Positions 23,540 to 32,203 of a stretch of 64,000 nucleotides of DNA are shown here, piece by piece. The position numbers were made by a program, and so were the translations under genes. Under the pieces are notes generated by a model, which was not told the DNA's origin, made no database searches, and saw nothing but the letters and a program-made list of their open reading frames with translations. The number at the start of each line of letters is the position of its first letter. Positions within the stretch are counted from its first letter, which is position 1. Origin of the DNA: Aquatica leii (taxonomy: Eukaryota > Arthropoda > Insecta > Coleoptera > Lampyridae); contig CM069432.1 in the NCBI GenBank assembly GCA_035610365.1, forward strand, positions 72,606,520 through 72,670,519, given 5' to 3'.

Positions 23540-25116
23540 AACAAATGATTTAGGGTAATACAACACTTCTTAGATCAAAGGAAAGTTGTAATGAGGTTAT
23601 ATGTGTACTCTAATGACAAATGTAGATTTGGAATTTTTACGTACTATCACAAAAAATATAGTCTGCTTAAATCCTTGGAATTGTAATTGCTTCATAAAGA
23701 TGTGTAATTATAACGTTTCCTGAGTAGTAAGAGTTAGTGCCATACCAAAAAATTCGGTTAACAGCATTCTAATGTACTTGTCTAAAATCACTTTTGTTAT
23801 CTGCTAAATAAACTTCCAACAACACATACTTTCTGGTAAACGTTAGTTGTTATTTAAGGGGGTTATTGCCCAATTGCACTCTCATAAATTAATGCTATTT
23901 AAAGTTTTTCCCTTCCGTGGTGTCATATAAATTAATTCTTGCAAAATGCGGTAACAACATCTATTTGATCTACTTCTAGATCATAATTTACTGCTACTGA
24001 CAGTAATTGAAAAGATCATTTTTTAATAACCATTCGAGTCTTATCGATTGATATTTTTCATTCATGGCTTGTTTCTAGCAATAGACATTCTTAGAATTTA
24101 AGAGTTTAACCAATGATTCTAAATCATTAATACATTCAACTTTATAAATAAAGTCTGGTACAATATTTGATTGTTGTTTTTGTTTTCGTTTATACATCGG
24201 TAACTTTTTGAATCAAAATTATATCTAACAAATATGCATTACTTTGATATACTTTCTAACTTTTTTTTTTAAATTTAATTACAGACATCCATCGATTTAT
24301 CTGACCAAACGGCTTCTGTTACTTTCATTGGTTCACATAAATTGGAGTGGATGAATTCTAGTTTAGCTTTAATGCATGTTTGTAGAAACCTCTGTTTTGA
24401 ATTTATTTAGCTTGTCAAAACTTATATGTTCTAAACAACGATGCCTCAGTAACAAATAACTTACAAATTAAACCACAACAATTTCTCAGTTTTACAGTGT
24501 AGTTGAACATGTTGTCAACTGACGAAACTGTTGCAATTACTTTGTTATTTTTTCTTAAAAGTCTTGCACTACATTCTCGGTGCTGACATTATCTTTTGTT
24601 TCGCCAATACTTTTTACACAAATTTTATTGTTATTAGCAATAATAATTTTTGTTTAAGAACTATTTTTTACATTATTTAACTAATTGTGATTCTTGGTCA
24701 TATGTGCTGATCCTAGATAACAACAAGCCGTATTGTTAACCAATTACCAATTTAAAATTTTATTGAACAATGCTATATTTGATGCAATTAGATCTTTAGT
24801 TTTCTCCATCAACTTAATTTTAATGGCATCCGCTGTCATAGCCATTTCTGAACCTTCTATTAACATTATTGTTGGTTTATAATTGTTAGTTAACGCCGCT
24901 AGTAAGAAATTGGCTAATCATTTCTCAAATATATTGTTTATGTTTTTAAATTTATAAACTGTAGCCATAACTGCAAAAATGTTGCTTTCCATCAAATCTC
25001 ACTCTTCTAATTTTTTTATCAATAATGTTTTTACATGTGTTGCTATTCTCCATTGTAAAATGTATCTTTAAAGATGTCCCACATTTCTTTCGCATTAATT
25101 ACCGGTTCATACACAC
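23540..25116 (-). pseudogene. Ty1/copia retrotransposon gag-pol relic, main part
   Basis: Reading leftward, copia motifs follow in the canonical order. Gag has AKEMWDIFKDTFYNGE (near 25080-25030) and LLAALTNNYKPTIMLIEGSE with MTADAIKIKLMEKTKD (near 24890-24790). The protease-proximal GSAHMTKNH lies near 24690-24715, with the catalytic DSG not preserved. The gag-pre-integrase segment has LLRHRCLEHISFDKLNKF (near 24400-24450). The integrase start is EFIHSNLCEPMKVTE (near 24310-24355). The pre-RT segment has KQAMNEKYQSI (near 24040-24075). RT block A has SVAVNYDLEVDQIDVVTAF (near 23945-24001). Most of the integrase and the later RT are missing or unreadable, and stops and frameshifts are frequent. 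A MITE at 25117-26671 splits gag. LTRs were not identified. Confidence 0.8.
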
Positions 25117-26671
25117 CCAAGTAACAATTTTATATTTTATAACGTTTGAGAGAACGTTTACAGAACAAGATTTATAAAACACCTTCTGTCCTAAGAACGT
25201 AACTAAAACGTTCTTACAGTAGCTATAAATGCAAAATAGGCACATATTTATAAAACATATTCGTTTTTTAAGGTGTTTTATAAAGCCAACAAAACGTTAT
25301 ATATCAATTACAAAACAGTTTCATGAAGATTTTATAGTTGGTTGGCTCTTTATTACTATAGTTTTGATGAAGTTACAAAACATTTTTGTAGTGTAGAGCA
25401 GCTTCAATAGAATCAAACAGTTATTAAGTACTACTTTTCGGAACTTAATTATTCCTATTATTTACTTAACCTAAAACTGATGGCTGTTTCATGAAAAATG
25501 GCAACGTATAAAAGTATATATTATTTACACGAAATTTAATGAAATAATCTACATGGACGTCGTTTTTTGCTACGAAGGAAATTTTACTGTCAATTATGAA
25601 GTAGATAGGTCGAAATTTTAAGTGCGCCGCAGCTTTAATGAGTATTTAAACAAGAATTTAAAAATCAGATAAAAAAAAACGTTTAAATTTCAATTTTTTA
25701 TCATAAAATCACAATAGTACATAGATACCAGTATAAGAAGCTTTAATTGATGTGTTTTTCAAAGTAGTGAAATATAAGTTAATTTTATGTGTCTCTAGAA
25801 CGGCGGCCATGTAAATATATGCGAGTACATTTTCAAAATGGTCCCTTTTTAATAGAACATTTTTATTACCAAATTTACTCTTATACAAAAATTATGATGC
25901 ATGTAGAAAACTTATAAAACGTTCAAATTTAATTACATTAGTTTATGTAAAAATTAACACGTCAGCATCGTATTTTACAAATGTGATTATATTTTGATGG
26001 ATTTTTAATCGAGCATTCAGTAATAAAAAGTTAATAAAAATGGTCGAGCAGGCGAATCACATATAAAGCAGCGTAACTTAACAATAAGCTGCGATCCATT
26101 CATTATTAATACTTCGAAAAAAATTATTTTAGCTTCTTCGACAAACGGTTGTAAATATGCTGGCAAATCCGGTGGTTTTCTATTACGCCAGTATATCTGA
26201 ATTGTTTTATAACTATATTTAACACAATAATTTTGCGCTTTAATAGTAGTATTGCTTTATAACTGCTTTTCTCTTATATTTATAACTGAGGCTTTGTGTC
26301 CTTTTAATTAACATTTGAAAGCAAAATTGTTATATAACTAATACAACAGTTACATAACGTAGTCACATACTTTACTAAAACAGTTGTATAAAACAGTTCT
26401 AAAGTGATAAATGACATAGCAAGGGGTGAATGTCTTATAACCAATATTACATAAACGTTTACAAAACACTTTTATACTAATCTCATAAGCAGTTTTATAA
26501 TTCTGTTGTAAGAACGTGCAAAACATTTAAAAAATAATTTTGAATAGATAACAAAATAATCTTCCAGACAACTTTAATAGAACCATTTTACATTTAGAGA
26601 GCAACAACATAACTACAATAAAATTGAAAAGTTTTCTAACTTAAGAATTATAAAACCACTTTGTTACTTGG
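25117..26671. mobile_element. 1.55-kb MITE-like element inserted in the copia gag relic
   Basis: The left end CCAAGTAACAA (25117-25127) is repeated inverted at 26661-26671. Flanking ACAC at 25113-25116 and 26672-26675 gives a 4-bp target duplication. Removing the element rejoins copia gag sequence on both sides, which independently fixes the boundaries. The interior is non-coding and rich in short, differently oriented copies of AACGTT-containing motifs (for example AACGTTTACAAAAC and GTTTTATAACGTT). The 3' 250 bp recur at 30172-30430. The superfamily is unknown. Confidence 0.8.
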
Positions 26672-26765
26672 ACACTGTTGCTAACATCAATCATCAAAAT
26701 AGTTTTAAATTTTGTTTTAATATTTTTTGTTTTTTTAAAGAGGTGCGTTAATGCTTTCTACACAT
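26672..26765 (-). pseudogene. Copia gag relic, part beyond the MITE
   Basis: The minus strand reads ILMIDVSNSVYEP across the point where the MITE is removed, continuing into NAKEMWD on the far side. This matches the usual gag layout (hydrophobic segment then T-A-K-E-M-W-D). Upstream gag could not be traced past about 26765. Confidence 0.6.
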
Positions 26766-26985
26766 AATCAGAGAAGTATTTGCTCTAAAAAAATCTTGAT
26801 TTTAAACTGCAAAAAATGCTGACAATTGTTATTATTGTTTTTATATTACATCGTTTACTACATTTTCTAACAATTACTTTTACTACTTGTAATTTTATAA
26901 ATCCTACACATATTGTATACCGGGTGTTGATTTGGTCGCTTGGTAATATGACTTTATATGTAAAATCTTGTCTATGCAATTTCAT

Positions 26986-28458
26986 AAGAGTATAAAATTG
27001 CTCAAAACTAAAGATACTACCTGAGTGGTATGTTTTCTCCGACCAAAATTCTACTGTAAGAAAGAAAATAAAAAATTAAATGTTGGTTTAGAATTTGCAA
27101 AAATCATGATTTTGAAGTAATTGCGTTATGAACAACTGTAGAATTTTCATTAGCACTAGAGTTACAAAGTAATTATTGAATTTAATAAATTAATAATTAA
27201 TATAGTAAAATTTTTAATATGAATGTAAATGCTCAAATGGACTGCCATTAGAGACTAAACAAAAACCAAGTCTGTCCTAAAAGTTACGGCGCATATTTTC
27301 ATGTTGTCGGTTTATAATGCTGTTACATTCTTCCGTAATCTTGTTCTTCAAAATGTCGATGCTTGCATTTCTCGCTTCGTAAATCTTCAATTTTAAGTGA
27401 CCTTACAGATAAAAAATTATTTGGTGTCAAATCCGGCAAATGGGCTGGCCAAGTTACCTGATATTTGGATAGCATTAATTTAAATATGTAGTAACTATTC
27501 GTGAAATGGACTAGACACCCATCGTGTTGATACGATACAACATTTTCTCCTGCTACAGCGTCTATGGCCGGCCTAATGAAAGTTTGTATCAGTTTTAGAT
27601 ATATAGCGCCGTTTACATGGCCATCAATGAAAAAAATTTTATAACATGAAATCCGTAGATTTCTAATCGTACATTCACTGGTTCACGATATTGGAAATTC
27701 TTATAGATCATTAAACGCAACCCGCGTCCATCTGTATCCCAATAGCGATATTTTGCTTCTTCATTAATGGAAAATGTGTAAATGTGGATTTGTCAAAATA
27801 TTATTAAGAAAATATCTGTCTACATTAGGCATTTTTATTTCTGTTTTGCAAAAAATCATTCTAGAATACCTGTCTGGCTAAAACATCTTCTGATGACTTG
27901 CAAACCTGTACGATCTTGAGTTTTGAATGTAGTTTTGTCTTGTAAGTTTTAAGTCGTCACCAATTTGTCTAGTGTTAATGCTGAAATTAGTAACGACAGT
28001 CGCAATAATATTTATTACATTAGTGTCTTTTTGTACAATAACTTTTTCGACCCATATTTTTCCTGGTTTGATGTTATGTTCTGTATGGTTGAAATGGCGG
28101 GTATTGGCTAATTTGGATATAAGGCTCTAAACAAGTAACTTCCTACACACTACTACCGCTATAAAACCACTTCAGAAATAATAATGTTCACTAATGGTGA
28201 AAGACATTTCATTTACTGAAGAAGAAAATTTTAAAAATTCTAAGTTTAAATTTACTAAGTTTACTGTTTACTTTGTACCTCCAGTACTATGTAATGAAAT
28301 TCTACAGTTGTTCATAACGCAATCATTTTAAAATCATGGCAATGTGATTTTTGCAAATTCTAATTCAACAATTTTTTATTTTCTTTCTTACAATAAAATT
28401 TTAGGAGGAAATATATCATTCAGGTAACATTTTTAGTTTTGAACAATTTTGTACTCTT
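26986..28458. mobile_element. Mariner-like DNA transposon with about 187-bp terminal inverted repeats
   Basis: The arms 26986-27172 and 28268-28458 are inverted copies. They run from AAGAGTAYAAAATTG inward through CTGAATGATAT-like sequence and GCGTTATGAACAACTGTAGA to ACAAAGTAA. They enclose a decayed DDE transposase on the minus strand. No TA duplication could be confirmed at the edges. Confidence 0.75.
27250..27800 (-). pseudogene. Mariner-like DDE transposase pseudogene inside the 26986-28458 transposon
   Basis: The minus strand shows RYWDTDGRGLRLMIYKNFQY. An open run follows with FIDGHVNGAIYLKLIQTFIR, AGENVVSYQHDG (second catalytic D) and WPAHLPDLTP (third catalytic D kept). After a frameshift it continues with GHLKLKIYEARNASIDILK and NRQHENMRRNF, ending in a stop near 27280. 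This is the IS630/Tc1/mariner fold common in insects and is related to the relics at 15.0-16.0 and 31.7-32.2 kb. The N-terminal DNA-binding half (27800-28260) is too decayed to read. Stops and frameshifts make it inactive. Confidence 0.75.
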
Positions 28459-28615
28459 TTATTTTGGCTCTAAAACAATTAGGGAAGCAAGAATTTACAT
28501 AAACAAGATTTTACATGTTACATGCTATTACCGAGCGAATCCCCGGTAGCTAATTTATTTATTTTTAATTGTGGCAAGTTTATATGTACAGTTCTTTTTA
28601 AAGTGGTATTGGTCG

Positions 28616-28646
28616 TGATGAAGTGGACAGAAAAGCGCCACGAAAC
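28616..28646 (+). ncRNA. Degenerate hammerhead-like core, solitary
   Basis: UGAUGA, an extra A, GUGG, an 11-base loop, CCAC and GAAAC follow in order, as in the fold-back copies. The C before UGAUGA is G here and no GUH cleavage triplet with a matching helix I is present. Probably a decayed relative; chance cannot be excluded. Confidence 0.25.
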
Positions 28647-28892
28647 TACAATCAAGTTATAGTCATTTATCTCTGTTACCTAAAAGCAAAACATTTCCTC
28701 GTATAAAAAAACACTTGCAAAAAAAGGTATTGTAATATTTAATGTTGCACATACGAGTATTCGAACAATCTAGCTGGACAAAATTATTTTTCAAGTACTG
28801 TAGTTAAGTCCTCCTTTAATATTGAATTAATGAATAGGTTGTAGAATATTCTTCACTAGGAGGGGCAAATTAAACCACTTAAGATTTTTTTA

Positions 28893-28934
28893 TGACGACG
28901 TTTTGTGCAATCAGGCGTGCACTTCTTCAGGCCA
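28893..28934 (-). ncRNA. Hammerhead-like motif, left arm of second fold-back
   Basis: On the minus strand: UGGC; CUGAAGA (allowed form of CUGANGA); extra A; GUGCA, loop, UGCAC; then AAAA where the consensus has GAAA; CG; cleavage triplet GUC; GUCA. Helix I keeps three Watson-Crick pairs. The G-to-A change at the invariant core G predicts little or no activity. Confidence 0.4.
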
Positions 28935-29093
28935 ACAAAAAGGTTAGAGTGAGGTAGTCCTTAACTCCAAACGACATGAAAACTAATTACACAATATAAA
29001 TTAACATGAATAATTGTTAAATTATTTCTAAAAAAGTCAAATATTTAAAATAGCGTAAATAAACAATTAACTGTGAATGTCGTTCATTTTTGT

Positions 29094-29135
29094 TGGCCTG
29101 AAGAAGTGCAAGCCTGATTGCACAAAACGTCGCCA
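29094..29135 (+). ncRNA. Hammerhead-like motif, right arm of second fold-back
   Basis: UGGC and GCCA form a perfect 4-bp helix I around CUGAAGA, an extra A, GUGCA/UGCAC helix II, AAAA, CG and the optimal GUC triplet. As in the left arm, the consensus GAAA is AAAA, so the loss predates duplication of the arms or was copied between them. Confidence 0.45.
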
Positions 29136-29389
29136 TAAAAAAATCTTAAGTGGTTTTATTTGCCCTTCTTAGTGAAGAATATTCTACAACCTATTCATTA
29201 AAATTATTTATGTTCTTAAGCAGGTTCTAAATGAAAATGTCTAATAATACAAATAAAATATAAAATATGCATATTGTAAAAACACAAAATTTAACAAAAT
29301 ACAAATTTTATTAAATGCATTGCTTCACAGGCCTCGTGAAAGTACATATAATTTAAGTAACTACACAAAAAAAAACTACTTTTTTTCGA

Positions 29390-30171
29390 AAATATATCTT
29401 CATTACTTTCTGATAGAACTGTTGGGTTTGACTGTGCTGCCAGAAGTAATGTTTACAAGGACTATAATAAAAACATTATTATTACGCGTCTCTTTTTTTG
29501 CAAATAATCTTGGCGATAAATTCTAAAATGTCTGTTTTTTTCCTCTGCTGTCTCTTCCGATGGTTATCCAATAGGTAGTAACGCGTTTTTTATAATCACA
29601 GTTTAAGCAAGGTTGGGGTCATTAGATGCCAAGGATATAATTCTACGTACAAACGGGCTGTTTCTAATGCATAGATTTTATATTTTTGCTTGTCTATTGA
29701 GTACTCGTTTCAAACTCCAATATTACTTTCAATCTGAAAATTAATTCTTAACTTATGGCAGTTATTTTTAAGGCTAATTTTGGACTCTCAAAAAAAAACT
29801 CCGGCTACTGTTGCCACTATTTGCATTTTTAAAATTTGTTTTTGGCATGTCTACTAACAAACCTATTTCATTACGGGAAATCGTTTTTCTTTCTGTTTTT
29901 CTTTGTTTCTCAATCTGTATTTTTTACTGGTAAGATGAACCACATATGTAGCAACGACTTGTGAATGTCGTGTTAGTAACTGCATTGCAAACTTTTCCGT
30001 AGATGATTGTCATTATAAACTGATAATAATTAAACAAACTTTTTTTCATGGATATGAATTTCAGTCGCGATCAATGTATTTCATTCGTTTGTGACATCAG
30101 TAACCTCGTTAACGAAACGAATTTCTATTAGCCGACAAAGCTACGTAGCTATTAGAAATCAATTAATATTT
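29390..30171 (-). pseudogene. RAG1-like (Transib/ProtoRAG superfamily) transposase relic, C-terminal part
   Basis: Continuing leftward from the piece at 30431-31040, the readable segments in order are as follows. CRLIEIRFVNEVTDVTNE (near 30120) matches the C-R-P-I/L-x-x-x-F strand region. IYGKVCNAVTNT with RCYICGSS (30004-29932) is the D-G-K-V-C-N plus C-x-x-C zinc region. GLLVDMPKTNFKNANSGNSS comes next. YALETARLYVELYPWHLM (29673-29620) follows. ALLPIG, a stop, then PSEETAEEKNRHFR (near 29580-29530) corresponds to the region around the third catalytic residue (RAG1 E962). Several stops and frameshifts make it inactive. The family occurs as uncharacterised proteins in many arthropods. The link to RAG1 rests on the shared order of these motifs recalled from knowledge of the families. 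Confidence 0.6.
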
Positions 30172-30430
30172 CTAAGGGGCGAATCTCTTATAACGATAAT
30201 TATATAAACGTTTACAAAACACTTTTATACTTATCTCATAAGCAGTTTTATAATTTTGTTGTAAGAACGTTCTAAACATCGATTTAAAAAACAATTTTGA
30301 ATAGATAACAAAATAATCTTCCAGGCAACTTTAATAGAACCATTTTACATTTAGAGATCAACAACATAACTACAATAAAATTGAAAAGTTTTTTAACTTA
30401 AGAATTATAAAACCACTTTATTACATTCAC
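30172..30430. mobile_element. MITE fragment inserted in the RAG1-like relic
   Basis: About 255 bp at roughly 90% identity to the right end of the 25117-26671 element (AAACGTTTACAAAACACTTT, AATAGATAACAAAATAATCT, TTAAGAATTATAAAACCACT). The outermost CCAAG of the end has decayed, and the inner edge begins at AAGGGGCGAATC. Its removal rejoins the RAG1-like reading on either side. Confidence 0.75.
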
Positions 30431-31040
30431 ACAATACCTTTTCATTGTTTTTTCTACAAACAAATCCTACAGACACAAAAGAGCTTTGAAATATGTTCGT
30501 ATCTAAATCCACTTCATTGTAAAATTTCTGTTTATATTGTGATAGTTGAGATCCGTCACATCCCCATTTACACATCATTGTTCATTTGATTCTATTATTC
30601 TCCTCTGTTGTTAATAACACTTTTTTAGAAATTCTGATAAGCGCTTAGTTGTAACATCAACTAATGATTGAAGCGAAGGCACTCGTTATCGTGCAGATTT
30701 CTGAGGGCTGATAGCATTCTGTTTTTGCATGAAAAAACTTCTTATTATTTTATATTGCCCTTGTGTTAAATCAGCGTCAATAAGCATCTTTAGTACTTCC
30801 ATGGGTCTCAACCGTGAACTTTTTTGTCTTTTTGTAGTAGTAAGCTTTCTGTATTTTGTGCCACGTGTTGGTGTGCTAGTTGTTTTTTTTTTTTTTAATA
30901 TTGGAAGTGTCTCATTTCCCATCATTTGCGCTGCGTGAACTAAAACACTATCTTCTAAAGTAAAACACTAGTTCCCCAGTGTTCCTTATTTGCTCTTTTT
31001 ACTCGACTCTCCAAACGGTTTCAGTTGGCAACCTGGTCAA
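30431..31040 (-). pseudogene. RAG1-like (Transib/ProtoRAG superfamily) transposase relic, N-terminal part
   Basis: The minus strand reads KPFGESSKKSK near 31010, VHAAQMMGNE near 30920, and then an open frame 30925-30686 with PMEVLKMLIDADLTQGQYKI. After a stop come PSLQSLVDVTTKRLSEFL (near 30680-30620), MMCKWGCDGS (30579-30549), QYKQKF and SSFVSVGFVC. The C-K-W-G-x-D-G-S segment is where the first catalytic aspartate of this family is expected. This order of motifs is typical of an arthropod-wide transposase family whose later segments resemble RAG1. Frame changes and stops interrupt it, and the MITE fragment at 30172-30430 splits it from the C-terminal part. No terminal inverted repeat of the CAC-type was confirmed. 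Confidence 0.6.
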
Positions 31041-31733
31041 CTTTGTGTTGTAACGGGAATTTCAAATGTGCCTCCCAACCACAGACGATTGTTTTTTTAG
31101 AAAAACAGCTTCATTTTTATAAGCTTTAGTACATCACAAACAAAAATTATTTATTTTAAAACTAAATGTTTGCAAAAAGCGTAGAACACTGACACGTACA
31201 CAAAGTTTAATGATCAAGTTCCGACTGACGTTGACGAGCTAGATAAGTGGAATGCCCCGTTACGCATGTAGCCGACTAAACGTTTGTTTTTAAAAATTTG
31301 ATAAATTGATTTATGGCCGTGTATACTGCTTAAACACCCGTATGTGCGTTGATAAATTAAAACATTGAATTAAAAATATATAGTAAATAATTGTTTTAAT
31401 TTTTAGTGTAGAAAAATTTTGTTAAATTTCTTAATATAATGTAAGAAATAAAATTCTATTTTTTAATCATTATATTTTTATTACGTTCTTTTGTATATCG
31501 GTTTTAATTGCGCGCTATTTTCGTTCAGTTAATGTTGGAAGTTTGCATTTTTACAGTTGGTATCTAAACATCATTCAATTAAAAAATCTGCTCGTATACG
31601 AAATACAAAAAAAATACATTGGTAAACTGAGTTTTAAAAAACACAGAACTAGATTCCTATTTTTGCAGAAAAAATCATATGAAGCGGTGAAGCTTATTTT
31701 TTTTTTTAATGAATTCTATTCAAGAAATTTTTA

Positions 31734-32203
31734 AAAATGCACTGCTGTATGGTGTGCATTATAGACTGCAGAAATTATTGGCCTGTACTTTTTTGAGGAT
31801 GAAGCTGGTAACGCAAGTGCTGTCAATGATGTACGCTATTGGGATATGCTATTTTCTTAATGAAACCAACGATTTGAAGTGATATGTAGTTTTAACAGGG
31901 TGGAGCTATATATCACACAACACGTAAAATACTCACTTTACTTCAAACCAAATTCACTGGTCATTGCTCTCAGCGTGGCGACATCAATTGGTGAGCGAGG
32001 TCTTGCAATCTAACCCCATTAGACTTTTTTTAAGATTATTTGAAATCTACGCCGACAAACCTGCTACGATTCTAGAACTAAAATAAACAGTAGACGTGCA
32101 ATTGCTGAAATCGTTATTGGAAACAATTACCAAAAATTTTACTAAAAGAATAGTATTATGTCAACAAAGTTGTTGAGGGCATTTGAGCAACATCATATTA
32201 TAT
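31734..32203 (+). pseudogene. Mariner-like DDE transposase fragment
   Basis: The forward strand reads KCTAVWCALWTAEIIGLYFF, ASAVNDVRYWDML, GAIYHTTRKILTLLQTKF, GDINW then a stop, ARSCNLTPLDFF, EIYADKPATILELK and LCQQS. This is the C-terminal two thirds of an IS630/Tc1/mariner transposase of the insect type found at 15 and 27 kb. The usual S-C-D-L-T-P has become S-C-N-L-T-P, so the third catalytic aspartate is lost; stops and frameshifts are also present. The N-terminal half and terminal repeats were not found. Confidence 0.8.

Larger units (their letters stand above)
28827..29201. mobile_element. Fold-back element, arms 28827-28940 and 29089-29201
   Basis: The arms of about 113 bp start TTAATGAATAGGTTGTAG and are about 95% identical when inverted. 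The spacer is about 148 bp. Each arm carries a hammerhead-like segment (28893-28934 minus, 29094-29135 plus). The outer halves align loosely with those of the 16.5-kb fold-back (TAAGTKGTKTT, TTTYGCC), so the two are diverged relatives. No target duplication is clear. Confidence 0.8.

Noticed and set aside
24520..24545. CTGACGAAACTG as a hammerhead core
   Set aside because: CUGANGA is directly followed by AACTG with no room for helix II; it does not fit the ribozyme layout.
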